Positions 34,205 to 46,600 of a stretch of DNA of 64,000 nucleotides are shown in pieces. How positions within the stretch are numbered: the stretch's first letter is position 1; every line of letters starts with the position of its first letter. Location: positions 47,765,783-47,829,782 of the forward strand of contig CM034301.1 in assembly GCA_019925795.1 (NCBI GenBank). The letters run 5' to 3'. Below the pieces are notes generated by a model. It did not search any database, was not told the origin of the DNA, and saw only the letters and a list, made by a program, of their open reading frames with translations. A program made the translations under genes and the position numbers. This stretch comes from Dendrobium chrysotoxum (taxonomy: Eukaryota > Streptophyta > Magnoliopsida > Asparagales > Orchidaceae).

Positions 34205-37200
34205 ATGGCTGCTGCTTCTGCTCAGCCATTGCTCTCCCTCCGCCCCTCCATCTTCTCTACTAAATTTTCTGTGTTTGTTCCTCGCCCCTCATCCCTTTCA
34301 TCGATCTCTTCGAAGCCCTCGACGATTGCCCTCCTCCACTCCCGCAGATCAAGATTTCCTGCCGCTGCCGCTTCTTCCTCTACTCCCCCCTTTTCTAACA
34401 GAATCTCAGAGCAGGCAGATGATGGCGCTGGCCTTGGCGGCGTAATTTCTGCTGCCATTGATTCGATCGCTCTCGTCCTGACGTCGGTGGCTCTGTCCCT
34501 CTCTCTTTTATTGGTCGACGTCGACGCCGCGTCGGCCTTCGTGGTAAGTACGCCGAGAAAGCTCCAGTCAGATGAGCTCGCCACAGTTCGACTTTTCCAG
34601 GATAATACCCCCTCCGTTGTCTACATCACCAACCTTGCCGTCCGGTATGCTCCTCTTCCGTTGATATTTAACTGGTCCGTCTAAGATTCTGAAATCTACT
34701 TAAGATTTAATTAGTTTTTACTACTCATTTATCCGATATTGATTCCTTGATAGAAATTGCTCTCCACACGAAGGCAATTAAGGCGCAAAACGGAAACTGA
34801 ATTCATCACTTGCATCTATAATATCTGCCGAAGTGCTTCTGTAATTTGCGCTTCTAAGACAATTAATTTGCTCTTTGTTTGAAATTCTGTTTTATTAATT
34901 CTACCGAAACATGATCTCAGCTTAAAATCGTTTTTTTTTCCCCTTTGTTAGGGAGACCATTCGAGCACTGTGCTTCATCTAATTTAATAAGCCTTCCATG
35001 CCTTTTTCGGAATTTCAGCGGCTTCTATTTCTTAATTTCTTTCTTTCCTCTTCACCGTTTGATAGGCAGGATGCATTCACCCTTGATGTGTTAGAGGTGC
35101 CGCAGGGGTCTGGCTCGGGATTTGTTTGGGACAAACAGGGCCACATTGTCACCAATTATCATGTAATTAGGGGAGCTTCTGATCTCAGGTTAGTTGGAAC
35201 TTTTTGTGTTCAGTTTTAATTGGGCATTTGATACCAACTTTCAGTAAAAAAGAAGATAAAATAGGAAATTAAACCAATTCTGTTATGGTGATGGTTGGAA
35301 GAACCGTCGATTTGAAATTTCCACTTACTAACAGCTTGAAAATATGATTTGAATATGCTTTTTACAAGTCACCTGTTTTAGCTGGACCATATGGCATTGC
35401 AGCTTCTCAAAGCTGCAATTGTAAAAGCATATTGTGACACGCTGCTGCATTTGACCTCTCAGCCTTAGATTTTAGTGGTAGCTGTGAAAAGCCACACACA
35501 TAGTATAATCGTTGAAGCCTGGTAAACAAACATATAGTTGAGACCTTAGTTGTCTAAACTTATTTTTTCCTTGTATTCCTTAGCGGAGATATATTTTTTT
35601 CTTTATTAAAATTCTTTAAAAACTTTGATTTAATTATGCTACTAGACTTAATTTTAGACTGCTTGAAACACACAACAATCATTTGTTACTATGTTCTTAT
35701 TATGTGTTTTTGTCAGATATTGGTCCAGATTTAGGTTATATTTACCTTGCAAGACTTCATATCAGGGTCTATAGTTATATATAGGTATATAGGTAGTTGT
35801 AATTGGATCCCCTTGTAATAAGCCCTTTAATGAAATAAAGCTCCCGATTAGCTCTCTCCCTTCTCTCTTCCCTCTCCCTTCTCTCTCTCTCTCTCTCATA
35901 CAAGATCAATAAGACCCTTTTTCTTCCTCATGCAAGAAACGCAACAGTTTTGTGTGCTAGAATATTCTTGGCAGTAAAGAGGAACAATTTAACATTTTAG
36001 TTTTGTACGAAGCTCCAAAACACATACAAATAAAGAGGAGTTGATTGAGACACGAGGGTTTTTATGTGGAAAATCCAAATAGAAAAAAAATTATAAGATC
36101 TGCCCAAATTAAAATGATTCTACCCATATATGCTACTAGTTATAAATGTTGCCTTTCCTTATAGTTAAGAAGATGTTAGTTCAATATAATATACACTAAT
36201 TGTAGAGGATTGATTCTAGGTAAGAGTTGAAAGAGCTTTGCGGCATTCGAGCTGTCTTCAAAAGATCTTTTGCCATCTATTTGGTTGTTTTTTTTTGAGT
36301 GGAGATTATAGACTAAGAATTCCAGCATAAATTTAGGTATTTGACGTTGGGAGTTAGAGTTGGTGTCTACGATATGCATTGGTCTTAAGAGAAGGTGTGC
36401 ATTAATGTTAGTTGTGATGAAGTCGGCTGAAGTCAACTTTTTTTACGATGGCTTGCATCAATAATATTGTCTATGGTGGGTGACGAAGTCAGCGGATGTC
36501 GATGTAGTTGGACATCAGTGGCCAGGACCATATAGTGGGGTGATAGTGGTTGGTAGACAGTGGTTGGAGGCTTGTAGTTGGGTGACAATGGTCGGAGGAT
36601 CATAGTCAGTGGACAACAGTGGTTGGAGTATCGTAGTCGGACAATAGTGGCCTGAGGACTGTAGTTTGACGACGATGTTCATGAGACTGTAGGAGTATTG
36701 AAGTCGATGGTTGGATGACAAAGATCAACAACGGTGATTCGACTGCAGTGGTCAAATGACATTGGTTCCATTGTGGTGGTTGGATGATGCTGGTCAGGCG
36801 ATGATGTTTGGATGGCTATGGTTTGATGGTGGTGGTCCATCGGCGATGGTATGATGACGGTAGTAGTTCGATGGTGGTGGTTCATCGGTGGTAGTCGAAC
36901 GATGGTAGTTTGATAGAGTTCTATGATTATTTAAGCCATTGATTTCTCTTGAATCTCAAGCCAATAGGCTCCATGTTGTAGAAAGTAGTGGTGTATTTAT
37001 AGTTTTTGTGAGTGACATGTTTCATAAATATAACCAAAATACAGAGCACTCCATCAAACTGCCCAATTTGATTTTTCTTATCATTCTTTGAGCATTTAAG
37101 TACCTAAATGATGTTAGAATTAGGCGATCTTGGGCTCCTTGAGTTCATCTCATCGAGGCACTCAATTTGACTATAAGCGTACAAGATTTGGAGATCGTTT

Positions 37201-37543
37201 GGTCTCTAGTTAGTATCCCAAAGTTTGCAATTATATTTCAAATGCTTGATCTAGGATAACTCGAATTCGGATTGAATTACTTTTGGTGTCAATGGGTTCG
37301 TCTTGTCAGGACGTCCAATTTAATTGTAGGTTTGCTGGAATTGGAGTTTAGATGACCCTGAATTCAATTTTGAAAGATTTCAATTTAATTATGCATTGAG
37401 ATTCATGTTTGATTAAGTCGATTTTTGATGACTAAACTTTTACCTATGAGTGCATGCTCCTCCTAAATAAACTTGTGTTATGTATTAAGTAGCTTACATG
37501 TAATAATCATGCTTCCAAAATATATTGGGTAACACAACTTAAG

Positions 37544-37601
<58 letters not shown>

Positions 37602-40600
37602 ACAATTTTCAGTAATATTGGATCAATGTATTAAAGTTTAAAGTTAATTATAATGAGATATAATGTTTATTATAAATACAATGAGTTAGAATGGTCAAAT
37701 GTCGAGGAAGGGAGTTACAACAATGTCGGAGAATGAAAAAATGTCATTTCTTGAGAACAAGTGGCAATGCCTATGACAGACAAGTGCAAAATAGACATAC
37801 AATGGATAAGGTAATGGTGGAATTAGTCGAGAGTAAACAATTTTAAGTAGAGCATATTGATCATGGGCATGAAGCTCAATGCATGATCTAGAATGAGCTA
37901 GTCTTGACTTGGCGTTGGGCTGAATCATTTAAAACACAAACATTAAATATAATTGAAAGTATTCAATCTGTAGATGATTAAATAAAAAAGGGGATCAAAT
38001 TCTACAATATTTTTTGTAAGAGAGTCTGAATCAATAGATGACTAAAGTTGGGTTATATAAACTACTAGTTATTCTCATTTTTTGCCAAAAGATTAAGCGT
38101 ATGAGTTGCAGCTTACAACTTGGTATTTCTACACTAATGTATTGTTCAAGTATTTGATGTAGGACTAATCGTAATGCTCTTCTATGCGGTAATAATCCTC
38201 TCATCATTGTAAGAATCCATATCAACTCTCACCCGTACAACTTTTGATGAGGACATCCGACAGTGGAGAGTTTACCAGAGAAGAAGCCGGAGATCTACGG
38301 CCATGATTACACCACTTTATTTCTGCGCTATTATTTGTATTTGATTTATTATTGTATCTTTTCCGATTTTACCTTCACTTGAGGGAGTTGGTTTATGTGA
38401 CCCCGGAGGCACTTTTGTCTTTTGAATTTACTATTGTATTTTGGCTATTTATAGCCCCTCCTCTTCTTTGGAGGGGATGATGATGATTATTATTATGAAA
38501 TTTCAGCACTTTGTTTCTTTGTGAGTTTTGAGGGTTCTTGTGAGAACTTTGGTGAAGTCCCTAGGTGAGGGCAAAGCATTACCCATCAGCCGCAGGAAGC
38601 GTCCAGACTTGTGGTTCTTCTCTTCTCCAACTTCTCATTGCCCTCTCCCCTAGTCGCCAGCCCCCTTGCCCCTTTCTCCTAGCCGCTGGCCTCCCTCTCC
38701 TCCTCCTAGCCGCCGGCCTAAATCCCCCTCTCCCCCTCCTAACCGTCGGCCCCCAAGTTCCCCTTCCCTCCTCCTAGCCGCCGGCCACATCACCCCCCCT
38801 TTACCTCCAAATTTCAAATTCTAAATTGATACTTTCCATTTAAAACTAATTTTAAATTAGGAAGGGTTTTAAATTTAGATTCCAGTCTATTTGAATTTAA
38901 ATTTCCTTTCCTAAAATAGGATGATTTAATTTAGGAAAGTCCCTCCAATCATGCTTTATTTGAATTTTAAATATGAGCTTATTTAAATACCCTTTCCTAT
39001 TTTAAGATTCCAAATATAGTAACCACTAACTCCTCAAAATCAAGCCCCCATACCCATGCTAGCCGCCGGCCCTATCCCCTCCTTTTCCCCCTTTCTCCTT
39101 TTGTTCTTTCCAAATTAATCCTCCCAATCAATTTCTCTAAATAAATTTCAGATTTGGAGATTTGATTTAAATTTTATTTCCTCATTTAAGATCCCATGAT
39201 TGGCAACTCTATTAAATCATCAACCCACCTCCCCAATCAAAGCTAGCCCCCCCCCCGCCCCCTCTTGCCTCCTTCATCCGTTTTTTTTGAAATTACTTGC
39301 TGCTGTCCAGAAATTTCAGCAAGGCCGCCCTGCTGCCCTGCTATCCGGAAGATCTCCCTTTGCTGTCCAGAAGCTCCAGCACCCCATAGTTTGCTGTCCA
39401 CTCATGTATGGCCGATCCGGAGCTTGATCACAGCTTTGTATTTGACGATCAAGGATTAATCAACATTCACCCATCTCCGTTCTTCGACATAGATCTTGAG
39501 AACGACCATTTCGTCGAAGAATACGTGGAACGAGTCCTCTTCTCCCTTTCAATCGCTATTGATCAACGACAACCTCCCGTTCAGTGACAACTCTTGTCCG
39601 AATCTTGACGAAGGTGAACTCTCTCCCAAATCTTATTTCTTCTAAGTCTTCCTCAATTGTGGCATCATGAAGATTATGCAAGCTTTATTCGCTTAACCAA
39701 TTATTAAGAGTGTGAGTGAGGGATCTTAACAGTGACTAGTCTAACTGTTAATTTAGGATTTCCTTTGAAAACCCCCATGTAATGCAAAGCTTGATTTGAA
39801 TTTGATTATTTTGTGCTCCTAACAATTATCGTGTAGTTAATTGCCTAAGCTAATCATCTTTTTATTGTTTTCAATCTTTCGTTTAAATCATTAGAAGTTG
39901 AATAATTATTCTTACTCTTCATTAAGCATGTAATTTTATAATTAAACATCAACCTATGCATATAGTTCTACATCAACTTTACTTAAATGAAAGTTTTTAA
40001 TATCAAGTATTCTACATCTATACCCCACCCAACAATGTGAATTTGATGTGGCTATCATCTGCTCTTGAACTTTGTTTGATCATGGTAGAGACTAGTTAAG
40101 AGCTATGGAGCTACAAACATCATGAATCACTTGAAGTATTTCAACATAAACATATTCTTAAACTATACGATATGGGATTAAATCTAATACTTTCACATCT
40201 CTTAACATTCTCACCCCTACATGAGAGCTATTTGCATCATTCATTACTTTCTATTAAATGAAAAATTTTCAACATCGTTTAATATTATTCACTAAAAGCT
40301 TACTCAATTATGTGCAAACGTCGATGAGTAACCAGCTCTTAATCATAGCCCAACATGAATAAAAAACATTAGGATCTAGGGAAGTTACAAATCATATGAA
40401 CTACTTGATCTCATCTGAATCCATGATTTTGATACCACTTGTTGCGTAAACTAAAATGGTATCACAATTGAGCCACATACATTAAATATGAAATCCATTT
40501 TCAACCAAATGCAAGCCTGTGGGAGAGGGTTGGCTATTTGGATAAGAATGATATTCTCTCTTTCATAATAAATGGGCTGAGTTGCGTGCCAAACTGCCAA

Positions 40601-43600
40601 TTCAAACTCATCGAATAAGTTTAAGCTTGAGCTCAAACTCGTTTAATTAATTAAGTTCAAGTTTAAGCCTGGTCTAGTTTGAGCTCTGCTCAACTCATTT
40701 ACACCCCTAACTTGATCAGCCAAGATCATGATTATAAATGAACCGAATTGAGTTGAATACTATTTTGTTCTTATTGAGTTTGAGCTGTGCTTGAACATAA
40801 ATCTAGTTTTAAATCTTGTTTAATTTGTTTATTGGTTTTTACTTTTTTTTAATCAAGTTTAAGTCATAATTGTGCTATGATTGAGCTTAATTAATTATAT
40901 ATATGATGCTAATAATTTAAAAATACATACTTATTACTAGGCATAAATGGATTTATGAGTTTATTGTAATTACAATTGATAATTTAATAAATTATATTTA
41001 TATTATTTGGTGATGTTCAATATTTGGAAAAAAATTATATTTATATATATAGTTTTTTATTTGATATTTGCATTACATTGACACAACATATTACATACAT
41101 AATTTTAGAGTGCCATTGCCAGGTTCCAAGTCTTGGATGAGAAAAGTGAAGGGTTGCGTTAGGTAGTCCATGAAACTAAATTTAGATTAAGATCTTGGAA
41201 TGTAGTTTCCCTTACAGGTAAATTATTGGAATTAATTGATATTATGATTCATACAACAACAACAACAACAACAACATCAAGCCTTTATCCCACTACGTGG
41301 GGTCGGCTACATGAATCCTTTTTCTCCATTGTGTCCTATTAAAAGTCAAATTCTCGTTTAAATCTAATAAAGAAAGATCATTTCTAATATTTTCTAACCA
41401 AGTCTTTTTAGGTCTACCTCTACCTTTCTTAACATAAGTCAAATCTAAGACCTCTACTTTCCTAACCGGGTCATCGGGAGGCCGCCGTTTTACGTGACCA
41501 AACCATCTAAGGCGACTCTCTCTAATCTTATCTTCCACTGGAGCTACTCCAACCTTTTCACGAATATGCTCATTTCGTATCCTATCTCTAAGGGTAAAGC
41601 CACTCATCCACCTGAGCATCCTCATCTCTGCAACACTTAACTTAGAATTATGCTTCTCTTTTAATGGCCAACATTCAGCACCATAAAGCATTGCAGGTCT
41701 CACCACCATCTTATAGAATTTTCCCTTAAGTTTGAGGGGTACTTTTCTATCACACAATAAGCCCGATGCATTCCTCCACTTCAACCATCCAACTTGGATT
41801 CTGCTGATAATATCCCCATCTATATCACCATCACTCTGAACAATAGATCCAAGATATCTAAAACGTGTACTCTTATTAATGACTTGATCGGCCAAAGTCA
41901 CAATGCCCTCACTAGGTCTATTATTACTAAAATTACACTCCATATATTCCGTTTTAGATCTACTCAAGCGAAAACCTTTAGACTCTAAGGTTGACCTCCA
42001 CAATTCTAGTTTACCTTCAACTCCCTCTCTAGTCTTATCAACAAGAAGAATATCATCAGCAAAAAGCATACACCAAGGTACATCCTCTTGCAAATGTCTA
42101 GTGAGAACATCGATCACTAAAGCAAAAAGATATGGGCTTAAGGCTGATCCTTGGTGTAATCCAACCGAAATAGGAAAATACTTGGTCAAACCACCTTGTG
42201 TTTGAACACAAGTAATAGCTCCTGCATACATATCTTTAATGATTTGAATATAAGCGTTATTAACTTCTTTCTTTTCAAGAACTCTCCATAGCACTTCTCT
42301 TGGAACTTTATCATATGCTTTTTCTAAATCAATAAATATCATATGTAAATCCTTCTTATTCTCTCTATATTTCTCCATCAAACCTCTTAATAAATGTATG
42401 GCTTCCATAGTAGACCTACCCGGCATAAATCCAAATTGATTTTGAGAAACATTAGTATCACGCCGCAACCTATGCTCCATAACTCGTTCCCATAGTTTTA
42501 AAGTATGACACATTAACTTAATTCCTCTATAATTCGCACAATCTTGTGCATCACCTTTATTCTTAAAAATAGGGATTAACACACTCATTCTCCACTCATC
42601 TGGCATCTTTTTAGTCTTTAAAACAGTATTAAAAAGTTTAGTAAGCCAAGAAATTTCTTCATCTCCTAAGCATTTCCACACCTCTATTGGAATATCATCA
42701 GGTCCAACAGCTTTTCCACCCTTCATTTTCTTTAAAGCCTCTCTAACTTCGGTTTTACTAATACGCCGATAAAAACAGAAATCTTTATTTTCATTTAAGG
42801 TGCTAAGGTCACTACAGTCAATTTTATTTTCACATTCTTCATTAAAAAGTTTAGCAAAATATCTCATCCACCTTTATTGAATATCATCTTCTAAAAAAAG
42901 TACTTTTTGATCTTCATCCTTAATACACTTCACTTGAACTAAATCCTTACTACTCCTATCTCTTTGTTTGGCTAGCTTATACATATATCTTTCTCCCTCC
43001 TTAGTATCTAATCTATTATATAAATCACTAAAAGCTAAACTCTTTGCATCACATATTGCTTTCTTAGATTCCTTACGTGCCTCTTTATATAATTTCCAAT
43101 TATCAGAATTTTACAATTAAACCAATTTTTATAACAAATTTTCTTATTTTTAATCTTTTCTTGCACATTTGGATTCCACCACCAACTATTTTTACTATTA
43201 GGAGCTTTTCCCTTTGAAACTCCAAGCACATCTTTTGCAATATTCTTAATATTACTAGCCACTTTTTCCCACATAACATTAGCATCCTCATGCACAGACA
43301 AAATCTTAAGATCTAAAATCTTACTCTCAAAAATATTTTTGTTAATATTCTTTAAATGCCCCCATCTAATCCTAGGAAAACGTTTTACTTTATTTTTTAA
43401 TTTCTTCCCCATTATCTTCAAGTCCAAAACTAATAAACGATGTTGGGTACATAAGTTTTCACTCGGAATAACTTTACAATCTTTGCAATCTAAACGATCT
43501 AATTTCCTTATAAGAAAATAATCAATCTGAGTTGTACTATATCCATTTTTATAAGTAATGAGATGCTCATTCCTTTTCTTAAATAATGTATTAGCAATTA

Positions 43601-46600
43601 AAAAATCATAAGCTAAATAAAAATCTAATATGGACTTACCACCTTCATTTGTCGTTTCAAATCCATGGCCACCATGAATGCTTTTAAAATCATCTACCTC
43701 TCTACCAACATGTCCATTTAAATCTCCTCCAATAAAAACTCTTTCTTCAAGAGGTATCTTTTGTATTAATTCTTCTAAGTCATTCCAAAATTTTAATTTT
43801 GAATCCATATCCAAACCCACTTGAGGAGCATAAGCACTTATAATGTTAACAATCTTAGCATCAACAACAATCTTTAAAGCTATAATTCTATCTCCAATTC
43901 TATTAATATTTATAACATTATCCTTCAAACTCTTATCTAAAATCACACTTACACCATTTCTAGTACGACTCCTACCCGAATACCAAAGTTTAAATCTTAA
44001 ACTATCAATCTCCTTAGCCTTCTCTCCAACCCATTTAGTTTCCTGAATGCACAGAATATTTATCTTCCTATGAATCATAATATCTATTAATTCCATTAAT
44101 TTTCCTGTAAGGGAACCTATATTCCAAGTTCCTATCCTAATTTTAGTTTCATGGACTAGCTTCTTTGCCCACATCCGTCCTTGATGTGGTAACCCTTGCC
44201 TATTTAACACTGCACCCGGGCGGCGGTGCAGCGGCCCTTGCACATTTGTCGCTGTATTCAGGCCATACAACGCGTCGCTTCCAGGGGACGCCCTAGCATT
44301 AACACAATTTCTTAAAGGATTCATGTCATTATTATTCGACAAGTTTTACGCTGGCTGTCGACTACCTAACGCAACCCTCCACTTTTCTCATCCAGGACTT
44401 GGGACCTGGCAACGGCAGTGTAGAGTTAAATGGGTGGGAGAGAATGCTAAGGAGATTGATAGTTTAGGGTTAAAACTTTAGTATTCTGGTAGGAGCCGTG
44501 TTAGAAATAGTGTAGGTGTGATTATAGATAAGAGTGAAAGATAATGTTATAAAAATTGATAGAATTCGAGATAGAATTATAGCTTTGAAGATTATTATTG
44601 ATAATAAGATTATTAATATTATAAGTGCTTATTATGCTCTTCAAGTAGATTTGGATATGTGTTCAAAATTAAAATTTTGGAATGACTTAGAAAAATGAAT
44701 ATAAAAAATACCTCTTGAAAAAAGAGTTTTTATTGGGGGAGATTTAAATGGACATGTTGGTAGAGAGATAGAGAATTTTAAAAGCACTCATGGTGGCTAT
44801 GTGTTTGGAGCGACTAATGAAAGTGGTATGACTATATTAAATTTTGCTCTAGCTTATGATTTTGTAATTGTTAATACCTTTTTAAAAAAAAATGAGCATC
44901 TCGTCACTTATAAGAATGGATATATTAAATCTCAGATTGATTATTTTCTTGTAAGAAAAATAGATCGTTTAGATTGCAAATGTAAAGTTATTCCGAGTGA
45001 AAGTCTATGTACTCAACATCGCTTATTAGTTTTGAACTTTAAGATGAAAGGACAAAATTTGAAAAATATAATAAATCGTTATTCTAGGATTAGATGGTAA
45101 CATTTAAAGAACTCTGACAAAAATATATTTGAGAGTAAGATTCACGATCTTAAGGTTTTGTCGTTGCATGAAAAAGCTGATGTTATATGGGAAATAGTAA
45201 CTTGTAATATTAAGAATGTTGCAAAGGATGTGCTTAGAGTATCAAAAGGAAAAACTTCTAATAGTAAAAATAATTGGTGGTGGAATCAAAATGTGCAAAA
45301 AAAGATAAAAAATAAGAAGCTTTGTTATAAAAATTAGTTTATATGTAAAAACTTTGAAAATTGGGAAAGATATAAAGATGCCCGTAAGGAGTCTAAAAAA
45401 TCAATCTACGATGCAAAGACTTTAGCTTTTAATGATTTATATAATAGATTAGATACTAAAGAGGGCGAATGATATATATATATATATATATATATATTAG
45501 CCAAACAAAGAGATAGGAGTAGTAAGGACTTAGTTCTAAGTGAAGTGCATGATGAAGATCAAAAAGTACTTTTTTTAGAAGAGAATATTCAACAGTGGAT
45601 GAGTTATTTTGCTAAGCTTTTCAATGAAGATTGTGAAAATGTGATTGACTTTAGTGACCTTAGTATTCTAAATGAAAATAGAGATTTTTATTTTATCGGC
45701 GTTTTACTAAAATTGAAGTTAGAGAGGCTTTAAAGAAAATGAAGTGTGGGAAAACAGTTGGACCTAATGATATTTCAATAGAGGTGTGGAAATGTTTAGG
45801 AGTTGAAGGAATTTCTTGGCTTACTAAACTTTTTAATATTATTTTAAAGACTAAAAAGATGTTAGATGTGTGGAGAATGAGTGTGTTGATTCCTATTTTT
45901 AGGAATAAAGGTGATGCACAAGATTGTGCGAATTATAGAGGAATTAAGTTGATGTGTCATACTTTAAAATTATGGGAGAGAGTTATGGAGCATAGGTTAC
46001 AACGTGATACTAATGTTTCTCAAAATCAATTTGGATTCATGTCTGGTAGGTCTATTATGTAAGTCATACATTTATTGAGAGGTTTAATGGAGAAGTATAG
46101 GGAGAATAAGGAAGATCTTCATATGATATTTATTGATTTAGAGAAAGCATATGATAAAGTTTCAAGAGAAGTGCTATGGATAGGTCTTAAAAAGAAAGGG
46201 ATTAATAATGCTTATATTCCAGTCATTAGGGATATATATGCTAGAGCTGTTACTTGTGTTCAAACACAAGGTGGTTTGACCAATATTTTCCAATTTCAGT
46301 TGGATTACATCAAGGATCAGCCTTAAGCCCATATCTTTTTGCTTTAGTCATGGATGTTGTTACTAGAGATTTGTAAGAGGATGTTCCTTGGTGTATGCGT
46401 TTTGCTGATGATATTCTTCTTGTTGATAAGACTAAAGAGTGAGTTGAAGGTAAACTTGAATTTTGGAGGTCAACTTTAGAGTCTGAACGTTTTCATTTGA
46501 GTAGATCTAAAAATGAATACATGGAGTGTAATTTTAGTAGTAATAGATCTAGTTGGGGGGGGGGGGGGTTGTGACTTTGAGCGATCAAGTCATTGGTAAA

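Larger units (their letters stand above)
41253..44420 (-). mobile_element. RTE-clade LINE, copy R2, nearly intact and nested in R3
   Basis: On the minus strand it starts at about 44420 (ACTGCCGTTGCCAGG) and ends at 41253 with a (TTG)n tail. It is about 3.17 kb, essentially full length compared with R1. It interrupts R3 in the opposite orientation. Its coding region has only one frameshift and one stop codon, so it is the youngest of the three RTE copies. Confidence 0.9.

Noticed and set aside
34143..34445. Alternative upstream start for DEG1
   Set aside because: The ATG at 34143 is in a different frame. The 34205 frame gives the transit peptide and conserved protein.
35694..35946. Copia-like LTR (TGTTACTATG to GCAACA, with AATAAAG)
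   Set aside because: Promoter-like and polyadenylation-like motifs are present, but flanking 5-mers do not match.
40432..40460. Minus-strand primer-binding site beside an LTR end
   Set aside because: TGGTATCA next to TGTTGCG is suggestive, but no paired LTR or domain was found on either side.
41794..42205. Plus-strand open frames inside R2
   Set aside because: They are antisense shadows of the reverse transcriptase frame.
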